From assembly GCA_028583605.1 (NCBI GenBank), contig CM053327.1:38814626-38878625 (forward strand): 64,000 bases of DNA, read 5' to 3'. Positions within the stretch are counted from its first letter, which is position 1; every line of letters starts with the position of its first letter. Positions 1 through 9,767 of the stretch are shown here, piece by piece. The DNA is from Dastarcus helophoroides. Lineage: Eukaryota; Arthropoda; Insecta; Coleoptera; Bothrideridae. The notes beneath the pieces were generated by a model. The model was not told where the DNA came from and made no database searches. It saw only the letters and a list, made by a program, of their open reading frames with translations. The position numbers and the translations under genes are program-made.

Positions 1-1335
1 GAGCGGTTACTCTGGGAAAGTCCAAAGAGTTGATTGAAGATCTTTATATGGTTCTGTTTTCGTTAACACAGTTCCCCAAAGGTATGTAGTGTATCACAGG
101 TAGCTGATCTGCCCACAGTTGATCCATCGACGTTTAGTAGAGAGCGGTTACTCTGGGAAAGTCCAAAGATTTGATTGAACATCTTTATATGTTTTGGTTT
201 CCTTTAACACAACCCTTCAACCGTATATAGTGTATCATAGGTAGCTGATCTACCCACAGTTGATCCATCGACGTTTAGTAGAGAGCGGTTACTATGGCAA
301 AGTTCAAAGACTTCATTGACCATCTTAATATGGTTCTGTTTCAGTTAACACAATTCTCTAAACGTATGTAGTGGATAATAGGCAGCTGATCTACTCACAG
401 TTGATCCATCGACCTTTAGTAGAAAGTGGTTACTCTGGAAAAGAACGAAGACTTAATTAAACATCTTAATATGGTTAGGTTTCAGTAAATACAATCCTCT
501 AAACTTATGTAGTGGATAACAGGTAACTGATCTATCAACAGTTGATCCATCGACGTTTGATAAAAAGCGGTTACTCTGAGAAAGTCCAACGATTTGATTG
601 AACATCTTTATATGGTTTTGTTTTCGTAAACACAACCCTCCAAACGTATGTAGTGTATCGTAGGTAGCTGATCTACCCACAGTTGATCCATCGACGTTTA
701 GTAGAGAGCGGTTACTCTAGGAAAGTCCAAAGACTTGATTGAACATCCAAATATGGTTCTGTTTCAGTTAACACAATTCTTTAAACGTATGTAGTGGATA
801 ACAGGGGACTGATCTTTCAATTGTTGATCCACCGACGTTTAGTAGAGAGCAGTTACTTTGGGAAAGTCCAAAGACTTGATTGAACATCTTTATTTGGTTC
901 TGTTTGTGTTAACACAGCCCTCCAAACATATGTAGTCTATCATAGGTACCTGATCTACCTACAGTTGATCCATCGACGTTTAGTAGGGAGTATTTACTCT
1001 GGAAAAGTCCAAAGACTTAATTGAACATCTTAATATGGTTCTGTTTCAGTTAACACAATCCTCTAAGTGTATGTAGTGGTTAATAGGTAACTGATCTATC
1101 AACAGTTGATCCATCGACGTTTGGTAAAGAGCGGTTACTCTGGGAAAGTCCAAAGACTTGATTGAACATCTTTATTTGGTTCTGTTTGTGTTAACACAGC
1201 CCTCCAAACGTATGTAGTGTATCATAGGTAGCTGAGCTACCCACATTTAATCCATTGACGTTTAGTAGAGAGCAGTTACTCTGGGAAAGTCCAAAGACTT
1301 AATTGAACATCTCAACATGGTTCTGTTTTAGTTAA
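1..1335. repeat. 141-bp tandem satellite, about 9.5 copies
   Basis: The block starting GAGCGGTTACTCTGGGAAAG recurs near 142, 283, 424, 565, 706, 847, 988, 1129 and 1270, a constant 141-bp spacing. Copies differ by scattered substitutions. The array is open at the left window edge and decays after about 1335. Part of each unit (GTAGTGTATCA, then a GGTAGCTGA segment, then GTTTAGTAGAGAGCGGTTAC) resembles the dispersed foldback elements near 26350, 38400 and 44200, so the satellite was probably born from such an element. Confidence 0.95.
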
Positions 1336-1664
1336 AATGATACGCTTACAACGCAATTAGAACAATTCCTTCCAGTTTTCTTTATGCTCATTCTTTTTTG
1401 AGAATTTGTTTACCAACGAGGCCCTGTTTCCCAAGACAATATTGTTTTTCTGAAACCTGAAAACTGCATTACTCTGAGACAGTTATTTTCTCTTTATTGG
1501 TTTTTACAATTCTTCAGTTATCGCCTTCGTTCTCTCTCAGTTGGTTATATAATCACAAACTATATAAACTACAACAAACAAACCGAACCGTGTAATGGTG
1601 CAATAAGCAATCGAGGTAAAATGAGTCGTTTTGCAAATAACAATCAAACTAAATTGTTAAACAG
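1336..1664. other. Unassigned sequence before the EGF-domain gene
   Basis: No repeat or clear coding signal is seen. It holds either the 5' flank or an upstream intron of the gene that follows. TAA at 1650 closes the reading frame just upstream of the first recognised exon. Confidence 0.4.
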
Positions 1665-1782
1665 GTCATTATGATTGAACAAAATTGGTCGGTGGATAAT
1701 AACTCTGAACAAATAAGTCAAACCGAGAGCGAATGCCAGAGGATGCGAAACAGCGACTACCTTCTGGGAAATCCATTCGAAG
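1665..1782 (+). CDS. EGF-domain protein, first recognised exon
   Basis: An AG acceptor ends at 1664 and a consensus donor (GTGAG) starts at 1783. The open frame contains ATG at 1671 and reads through EQNWSVDNN to GNPFE, with one base left over. That single base joins the GT opening the exon at 2411 to give glycine, so the phases agree. The in-frame TAA at 1650 means ATG 1671 could be the start codon, but there is no convincing signal peptide after it. It may instead be an internal exon starting at 1665 with earlier exons outside the window. The sequence is acidic and polar with one cysteine. I do not recognise the family. Confidence 0.6.
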
Positions 1783-1968
1783 GTGAGATTAATTGACAAT
1801 TTAGTCTGGTTTTCAAATTTATAGTGAATTTATTGAAGATTTAATGTGGAACAATCGCAGTTATAATGATTTAGCTAAGAATGGATCTTTGGCAGTTAAT
1901 AGAGTCCACGATTTAATCTTAGACAATATTAAACAAAGGAAAGCTCTGATTTTTTTTTGATGGAACGG

Positions 1969-2140
1969 ACTGGTCCTTGGTTATTTTCAAAAATTGAAAT
2001 ACAGAACTTGTCCTCTGAAACCAAGAAAGATTAAAAAACATAACAAAGGTTGCTCTGACGCGTTTCGATAGCCAAGCTATCATCTTCATCTTTCTTGGTT
2101 TCAGGGGACAAGTTCTGTATTTCAATTTTTAAAGGAAAGC
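1969..2140. mobile_element. Foldback (hairpin) repeat element in intron 1
   Basis: Arms at about 1989-2031 and 2088-2130 are near-perfect reverse complements around a loop of about 55 bp. The outer part carries GGAACGGACTGGTCC. The same family recurs near 25980, 42530 and 45020, with termini also near 21036 and 26520. It is a short non-coding inverted-repeat element lying in the intron between the exons at 1665 and 2411. Confidence 0.8.
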
Positions 2141-2410
2141 TCAAAAAAGTGCCATTTTTGGGTGATTCTTAGGAGACAAATATCACAGCTCAATTTACTT
2201 CCAATCGTTCGAAATTTCACATGTAAAATTGATGAAAAATAACCGTTTATGACTATTAATGTGTCACGAAATCCAGTTAAGATGTCCAATTTAAGACGAG
2301 CATCAAACAATTTTGTTAAACACTATAAAGCCTCTTCAACAAATTAGATGATTTCGTGCCGATTCCAGCGCCTAAAATCCAGGATTAAAGCGTATCCCGA
2401 TGTGTTCCAG

Positions 2411-2756
2411 GTCCCATCGAGCGTTATCAATGGCGGGTGACCGCCAGCTACTACATGTGCTGGTACACGATGAAATCGGAACCGTCTTTGGTCAATTTAA
2501 ACGAAACGACTTGCGACAACTTCGCTTATTGCCTGGATCCCACTTTCGGCCCGCACAACGGCGATAGAAGGGCGTCGGATGATTCGGCACCGTTCAGTTG
2601 CGCCCTGTACAGCTTCTGCCCCGATCCCTGCTGTCCCATGAAACATCTACGACAAGCCGAAAACTGCTGGAATTCGGCCGATAACCCCTGCTACCTCGGT
2701 AATCCTGCCGGTCAGCGGGAATGTAAACTGAATCGGTCCCTCAATACGGATTTTAG
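2411..2756 (+). CDS. EGF-domain protein, cysteine-rich exon
   Basis: An acceptor (TTCCAG) ends at 2410 and a GTCAGT donor starts at 2757. The open frame of about 115 codons starts in phase with the exon at 1665 and leaves two bases (AG) that complete an arginine codon with the first base of the exon at 3866. It encodes a tryptophan- and cysteine-rich extracellular-looking segment: PIERYQWRVTA, then MCWYTM, FSCALYSFCPDPCCP and NPCYLGNPAGQREC. Ten cysteines with a CC pair suggest a disulfide-bonded secreted or ectodomain module placed before the EGF domain. GC content is well above the flanking introns. The family is not recognised; coding status is strongly supported by phase and composition. 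Confidence 0.85.
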
Positions 2757-3202
2757 GTCAGTTAGCTCTAATGAACCTCTTAACAAAGCCCCTTGATGTC
2801 GGACGTTTATCGTAATGGGGGCCCACCAAACGAACTCGGCTCGAACGCACAGGTTGGGATTAATCAAGTAATCTCTTGCATGTGGCACGACGTATCGGAG
2901 ATAGAGGTGGCTCTTTTGACAAAGTTTCCCTTTGAATCTACCGGCGGAATACCACCGAGATTCACGTTATATAAACAATTATAAATAGCGAAAGACAAGA
3001 AGGCTGTGGTTAAAATATTAAAACTTTTGGAGCACTTTTTCAATTCCTGATAATATAACTTTTTTACTATGAACGACATCATCGCGCAACGACAAGAACT
3101 GGTAAAATCGAGTAAATTATCGGCAAGAACTTCATAATGAAAAAAGGACTTTTTTCCATGCTTTTCTTATGATTATTCAAAAACTGTTAACTTTTTGAAC
3201 CC

Positions 3203-3698
3203 TGTTTAATTACAGAACATTTAATTGGTCATTGTCAAAACTAGATGAAAGTAAAGTCACGCCGAGGACGTTTGTATCTATGGATGTTGCGATGCAACCC
3301 GTGATACAAGCTTTGCCTCATCTACGTGAACTTTGCAATTGCAGTCTATTTTTCATTAGATTCTAATGAAATTAGATTTCAGTTGCATCGTAATAAACTT
3401 GTATATATTCGTATATACAAGGCTTATTATCTCAGCAGAGAGTAATGCTTCAATTAGCATGTGGCGAAAATGTTTGCGTAATAAACAGTTAAAAGTCAGT
3501 TACAAGTCACCCAATGGAGGTTTGCTCTCTTGGATACTTATACGACTGACTAACGGCTTAAGATTGGAAGTGTGTACAACCACCATACCATGCTGATGAG
3601 GCCAAGGAAGGCCGAAACTAGTCTATGGTTGCGGTTGTACATATTTTCAATTTTAAGCACGTTTAACTGTTTAATTACAGAACATTTAATTGGCCATT
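3203..3698. repeat. Direct repeats bracketing the hammerhead segment
   Basis: A 32-bp sequence (starting CTGTTTAATTACAGAACATT) at 3203-3234 recurs with one change at 3667-3698, 464 bp apart in the same orientation. TTTTGAACCCTG lies before the first copy and after the second. The bracketed segment contains the ribozyme. Either an insertion created long duplicated flanks or a local tandem duplication occurred. Confidence 0.75.
3571..3643 (+). ncRNA. Type I hammerhead ribozyme, intronic
   Basis: All core elements are present in order. CTGATGAG lies at 3593-3600. Stem II is GCC/GGC (3601-3603 with 3610-3612, plus G3600-C3613) with a six-base loop. GAAA is at 3614-3617. A minimal stem III follows (C3618-G3621 over a TA loop, A3617-T3622). 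The GTC cleavage triplet is at 3621-3623. Stem I closes with ACCATG (3587-3592) against TATGGT (3624-3629), then an internal loop (3582-3586 with 3630-3632), then GTACAACC (3574-3581) against GGTTGTAC (3633-3640). Cleavage is predicted after C3623. A one- or two-pair stem III is typical of hammerheads linked to Penelope-like elements and retrozymes. It lies on the sense strand of the EGF-domain gene, in the intron between 2756 and 3866. Confidence 0.9.
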
Positions 3699-3865
3699 TT
3701 TGAACCCTGAAAACTAGGAACTTGGGGATCTAATTTGCTTGTTCTATTTTTCTCTACGATTACTTTACTTTGAGCTACAGACGTTTGAGAATCACCTCAA
3801 AATGTTTTCGTTTTCCTCCAAGTTCTGTGTCTAGTCTTTTTTCTTAATTGAAGTGACCATTTCAG

Positions 3866-4087
3866 GGACATAATTTTAAACAGATGGAACGTGACGTGCA
3901 ATTGTCAGCGTTCGGGGTACCAGTGGAGCTCCCTCTACGGTATGTGCATCGATAGAGACGAGTGCAGGACTGGGGCCCACAATTGCGATCCCGATACCGA
4001 GGCTTGTCTGAATTTAGACGGTTCTTTCAAATGCGCCTGCAAATGGGGTCACGCTTGGGATAAAGACAGGAAGAGATGCGTACCGAG
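3866..4087 (+). CDS. EGF-domain protein, calcium-binding EGF exon
   Basis: An acceptor (TTTCAG) ends at 3865 and a donor (GTAAAAAT) starts at 4088. The first base completes an arginine codon from the exon at 2411, and the exon ends two bases into a codon. The frame encodes a short N-terminal part with TCNCQRSGYQW and then an EGF_CA module: DRDEC (the calcium-binding D-x-D-E-C opening), further cysteines, and CLNLDGSFKCAC, which matches the Asn/Asp-hydroxylation pattern C-x-N-x4-F-x-C-x-C. These domains occur in extracellular proteins and mediate calcium-dependent protein contacts. Only one EGF module is visible, so this is not a long fibrillin- or Notch-type array within the window. Confidence 0.9.
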
Positions 4088-4940
4088 GTAAAAATATTCC
4101 TTTTATACCATAACATTCGGAATATTATGTGTTTCGTGTAATTTGATTTCCAACTTTATATGCATACGGTTGCTGGCGAGGAAAAGTATTGCGCGCTGGA
4201 AAGTTTCCTGTTATTGGGGAAAAACGTATTAATTTCGTTACGTCAGGGAAGTTGAAGGTACGGTTGGAGTTTGTTACAACAGCAAATATTGAGGGAAGGA
4301 AATTGAGTAACATTCGCTGTCCCTTGTTGTGGCGTCGCTTCGAGACGTTGGCACTTTAGGCGTCCTTAAGCTTTGTGATTCAAATTTTGTAACTCTGTTT
4401 GCAAGTTTTGATGTGGTTAAATGATTTCATCTATCTAATTTTTTCCACCGAACTACCGTCAGCAAAGTATTATACTCAATAAACGTAACCCTCTTCTGTA
4501 TTTTTTTTTTTGCAATTTATTTAACATTTCTTCGGTCCAGTTTGGAAATATTTAAATTTTTATGGTTTATTGACAATTTTCTAAACAGTTTTTGAAATGC
4601 GACTAAGTAGTCATGTTTAGATTTCGATTGTATTATCTCAAATAGTCAGCATATACGACAAAATTTCGGCTTCAATTTTTTCGACCGCATATCCAAATTT
4701 GCTTCCTCTCATTGCGATAGTCAAAAGGTAAAGAAAGACTTCGAAATTTTGAAACAAAACATCGAAATTTTGGTAAAAAAAACTTTTCGAAACATCTTTT
4801 CTTCTAGAGAGAAAGCAATGCTCACTCCGGACCATATCTGGGCTAGGATTTATGCTAAAAGATGAAATTTACAATTTGATTTTTTGTGTGAATGTTCTCC
4901 ATATTAACGTCATTTTAATCACAGCATATTAATTTTTTAG

Positions 4941-5086
4941 CGAAGCTTTGAAAGTTATTCAGCTGACCATAAACAAGTTGAGAAAAGACGAGAATAAAGT
5001 TGAAGAAGACAAACCGAAATCGCTAGTTCAAGTGGTAATTGGTCTCTTCAGTAATTCCAAAGCGATAATACATTATGACAGAAACA
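4941..5086 (+). CDS. EGF-domain protein, fourth recognised exon
   Basis: The acceptor (TTTTTTAG) ends at 4940. The first base completes a serine codon with the AG left by the EGF exon. The frame reads EALKVIQLTINKLRKDENK and continues through a lysine/glutamate-rich stretch to HYDRN, ending in phase 1 before a consensus GTATGT donor at 5087. The segment looks like an amphipathic, possibly coiled, region just after the EGF domain. Without splicing, a stop follows within a few codons (TAG near 5102), so this could also be the last exon. I found no convincing next exon nearby; 28094 is a distant candidate. Confidence 0.7.
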
Positions 5087-5099
5087 GTATGTTACCTTT

Positions 5100-5399
5100 T
5101 ATCTAGTTTATTTGTATTATTAACTTTGTGTTTATAAAATTCATCGTTTAATTAGGGCTTCAAGAATAAGTTTTATATCAATTATTGCCAATGGATCAAT
5201 TTATCAAATGGTTTAATTTTTACTGCTAAATGATTATTTGATTAGTAATCGTGTACCGGAAGAGGTTTCCGATTTGTAAAGAATTACATCTCATGAATCA
5301 TACGACTTTTCTCAAACCACGTCTCTGACTTCACAAATGACGAACCATGAAGCTTTTTATCTACTATTTAACATCCTGTAAACAACTGTAACATCTAAT
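5100..5399. other. Intron or 3' flank, nothing recognised
   Basis: AT-rich single-copy-looking sequence with no open frame or repeat I can support. Confidence 0.35.
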
Positions 5400-5497
5400 A
5401 AACATATTTATCTACTTAATAAAACTCTAACTAAACACTGACAGATAGCGATGTGTCAGTGTTTAGTTAGAGTTGTATTAAGTAGATAAATATGCTT
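5400..5497. repeat. Inverted repeat, about 43-bp arms
   Basis: The left arm (about 5401-5443) and right arm (5454-5496) are reverse complements with very few mismatches, centred on CTAACTAAACACTGACA and its complement, with a 10-bp loop. It could be a small foldback element or a template-switch product. Confidence 0.85.
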
Positions 5498-5704
5498 AAT
5501 AGGTATATAAATTTGATATATATTTTCACCCCCTTGGAGGCTGCATTTCGAAAAGTCCTTTCTTGATGCTCACCTTATACCGTACTCGATATAAATTATT
5601 AAAAATAAAATAAAATAAAACGCGTAAATAAAGCTTGGTGAGTGAATGGAAGATAAGGAAAGGAACAAGCGGGTATACGAAGATAACCACAGCTTAAACT
5701 CGCT

Positions 5705-5977
<273 letters not shown>

Positions 5978-6025
5978 AATTAAAAATGCTTATTGGCAAC
6001 ACTGTCCATAGACAAGACAAGTGAC

Positions 6026-6660
6026 CAGTGGCGGCTCGCATATAGGCACTGCGGAACTGCAGCACCCCCAACTTCCATCTATCAATAACCTTTAATATGA
6101 GATATTTTTTCTTTTGCTCTTTCTTTATATGTATTTGTACATTATACATATAACCCTTAAGGTTAATATCAGTAGCAACGCCTAAATTCATGAAAAAAGT
6201 TGCAAACGTAATATTTGTATCGAATAAGGAACTGTGCGCTCCACAGTTCCAACGACGATGTATTTGAATGTTGTACGTTTGCGCGCGTAGAAAGCTTCAT
6301 ATGCTACTGCAAAGGTGAAAAAGCACTGCTCTTCCCGCAGTTAGGGATGTCGATCTGAGATCGATTAATCGAAAAAGTCTTAAGGTCGATTTTTTAGATC
6401 GATCTCAAATATAGCATCGATCTAATCAACGATTCAAAAATCCTAAGAATCAGATCGATTTACCTTAGATGCCGGTCACTGTAAATTTAATGAGAATGTT
6501 TTTAAATTTGTTATGTAAGTGTATTTATGTGGTGATGTTATTTACTTCCATATACTAGTAATAGCTGCATTAATAAACCAACAGATGGCAGCATTAACAT
6601 TTCTTTTAATTCATTATGTCGTTGATTAAATAGAAAAGATAACAGGCAGTGTTGCCATAT
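6026..6660. mobile_element. hAT-like terminal relics
   Basis: CAGTGGCGGCTCG at 6026 followed by a GC-rich stretch (GCACTGCGGAACTGCAGCAC) resembles a hAT terminal region. A second terminus-like block (TAGGGATGTCGATCTGAGAT, near 6343) follows. I found no matching opposite ends or target-site duplications, so these are called only as fragments. Confidence 0.3.
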
Positions 6661-6894
6661 ATTTGAAGGTAAAATTCCGTACATACGCAGTTAAAATTAC
6701 CATATATTCACAAATATTACTCTACGTTATTTTATTACCTGTTACCGGTCTTAAAATTTTTAATTTGTTGGTTGAAAACGTTACACGCGTATTAATAAAT
6801 ACACTACAAAATTTGAAAAAAGTTTATTTACTTTTTTTAAAGTAAAAATTACAAGAGCGTTGAAAGGACATCAATTTAAAAAAAATTATCACGG
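6661..6894. other. Unassigned AT-rich DNA
   Basis: No gene seen. The short open frame at 6663-6845 is AT-rich and lacks any recognisable feature. Confidence 0.3.
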
Positions 6895-9485
6895 AATGTT
6901 AACTTTTTCTCCTCTAAATCCCGAGATTAAAGTCAAAATTTCGACTTTAAGATCAAAATTTCGAAATAAAGGTCGAAATTTGGAGTTTAAAGTCGAAATT
7001 TCTAGAAAAAAGTAGAAATTTCAATTTTTAAATCGAAATTTAACGAAATGTTACCAAGGCGTAGAAAGGACAACGATTAAAAAAAATGTTATTTTAAAAA
7101 GTTCGACTCTTTTCTCAAACTTCGACTTTTATTACAACTTTTGACCTTTTTCTCAAATTTCGACTCTTTTCTCAAAATTTCGACTTTTTCTGGACATTTC
7201 GACTTTTTTCCGAAAATTTGAACTTTTTCGAAATGTTACAAAGACGCAGAAAGGAAATCGATTAAAAAAATGCTATTTTCAGAAATTTCGACCTTTTTCC
7301 TCAAATTTCGAATTTAAGCCTGAAATTTCGACTTTTTTCTGGAAATTTCGACTTTTTTCTTAAATTTCGACTTTTTTCTCAAATTTCGACTTTTTTTTCT
7401 CAAAATTTCGACTTTTTTCTTGAAATATTGACTTGTTTCTCAAATTTCGATTTTTTGTCGAAATTTCGAAATTTTTCTCGAAACTTCGTTTTTTGTTTCT
7501 CAAATTTTGACTTTTTTCTCGAAATTTTGAACTTAATATCGAAATTTCGAAATTTTTCTCGAAATTTCGACTTTGAACTCACTTTTATCCTTAATATCGA
7601 AATTTCGCCTTTTTTTCTCAAAATTTTGCCATTTTTTCTCGAAATTTCGACTCTTTCCCTCGAAATCTAGACTTTTTTTCTCAAATTTTGACTTTTTTCT
7701 CGAAATATTTCAAAATTTCGACGTATTTCTCTAAATTTCAAAGTTTTTCTCAAATTTCGATTTTTCTCGAAATTTCGACTTTTTTCTCGAAATTTCGACT
7801 TTAAACTCAACATTTCGACTTTTTTCCTTAAAATTTCGACATTTTTCTTAAATTTCGACTTTTTTCCTTAAAATTTCGACATTTTTCTTAAATTTCGACT
7901 TTTTTCTTAAATTTCGACTTTTTTCTCAAAATTTCGACTTTTTTCTTAACATTTCGAAATTTTTCTCGAAACTTCATTTTTTGTTTCTCAAATTTCGACT
8001 TTTTTCTCGAAATTTTGACCTTAGTATCGAAATTTTTCTCGAAATTTCTACTTTGAACTCACTTTTATCCTCAATGTCGAGATTTCGACTTTTTTTCTCG
8101 AAATTTCGACTTTTTTCCTCGAAATCACGACTTTTTTCTCAAATTTTGACTTTTTTCTCGAAATATTTCAAAATTTGGACTTATTTCTTGAAATTTCGAA
8201 GTTTTTCTCAAATTTCGACTTTTTTCTCGAAATTTTGACCTTAGTATCGTAATTGCGACATTTTTCTCGAAATTTCGACCTAAAACTCAACATTTTGACT
8301 TTTTTTCTCAAAATTTCAACATTTTTCTTAAATTTCGACTTTTTTCTGGAAATTATTTTGACTTTGTTTTGAAAATTTCAACTTTTTCGAAATGTTGCAA
8401 AGATGTAGAAAGGACACCGATTAAAAAAAAAATTATTTTTAGAAATTTCGACTTTTTTTTGCAAACTTCGATTTTAAACTCGAATTTTCGACTTTTTTCT
8501 CGAAATTTTGACTTTTTTTCTTAAATTTCGACTATTTTTCTCAAAATTTCGACTTTTTTCTTGATATTTCGACCTTTTTCGCAAAATTTCTACTTTGAAC
8601 TCACTTTTATCCTCAATGTCGAGATTTCGACTTTTTTTCTCAAACTTCAACTTTTTTCTCGAAATTTTGACCTTAATATAGAAATTTCGACATTTTTTTG
8701 GAAATTTCGACTTTAAAGTCAAAATGTCGACTTTTTTTTCGAAATTTTGACTTTTTTTCTCAAAATTTCGACTTTTTTCTCGAAATCTCCACTTTTTACC
8801 AAATTTCGATTTTTTTCTCGAAATTTCGACGTTTTTCTCAAATATTGACTTTTTTCTCGAAATTTTGACTTTCATATCGAAATTTCGACTTTTCAAAATT
8901 TCGACTTTTCAAAATTTCGACTTTTTCCTACAAATTTCGACATTTTTCTCAAATTTCGACTTTTTCGGAATTTCAACTTACCTTTTTCTCAAATTTCGAC
9001 TCTTCTCGAAATTTCGAGCTTATAAGGTCGAAGTTTCGACTTTTTCTCAAATTTCGACCTTTTTTTCAAATTGCGACTTTTTTCTCGAAATTTTGATCTT
9101 AATCTCGAAATTTCGATTTAGAACTCGAAATTTCGACTTTTTTCTCAAAATTTCAACTTTAATCTCGAAATTTCTAAGGAAAAAACCAAAATTTGCTAAT
9201 TAAAAATAACAATTATTGGTCGCACCCTGCTACCAACTGTCAAGATTGTTGGGAAAGAGGAGTGGTGGGATGTAACTGTCGTCTGCCTAATTTAACTACA
9301 GAGTGTGTTTATTGTAGAGCTTCTTATTCTCGAAATTTCGAGATAAAATTCGATATCAAAGTCGAAATGCCGAGATTAAAGTCGAAATTTCGAGATTAAT
9401 CTCGGAATTCTAGGAAAAAAGCAAAAATTTCAAGAAAAAAGTCGAATTTTCCAGAAAACAGTCGAAATTTTAAGTTTAAAGTCGA
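6895..9485. repeat. Degenerate AAATTTCGA low-complexity tandem array
   Basis: About 2.6 kb of imperfect units of roughly 17-20 bp of the type TTTTTCTCGAAATTTCGACT, with variable T tracts. At the left end the units read in the opposite orientation (AAAGTCGAAATTTC). The Phe/Ser- and Lys/Arg-rich open frames here are consequences of the repeat. A stretch at about 9205-9330 is not repeat-like (separate finding). Confidence 0.9.
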
Positions 9486-9756
9486 AAAAAAGTGACATGT
9501 CCAACGAAAGATGCTTTATGTTGTAAATATTTAATATTTAATTAAATATTGTTTGTCAGTTGGGATTAGTATTAATTTAATACATCTTCTTAAGAAAAAA
9601 GTTTTATGTAATTATTTCAGAAAAAATAAAAACCTTTGAGGACAATTTGTTTTTGCAAAAATGAATTATTTTCTAAAAAATAATTGATTTTTATTTTTAA
9701 ACTCATATTAATAGATAACTATAAATAATGAAACGCTCTACAAGGAATAATGCTCT
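9486..9756. other. AT-rich spacer
   Basis: Nothing supported; it separates the low-complexity array from the gypsy fragment. Confidence 0.3.
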
Positions 9757-9767
9757 AGGAGCAACGT

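Noticed and set aside
7400..9203. Many Phe/Ser- or Lys/Arg-rich frames in the low-complexity arrays
   Set aside because: Produced by the repeat words; no start context, no splice support, no domain.
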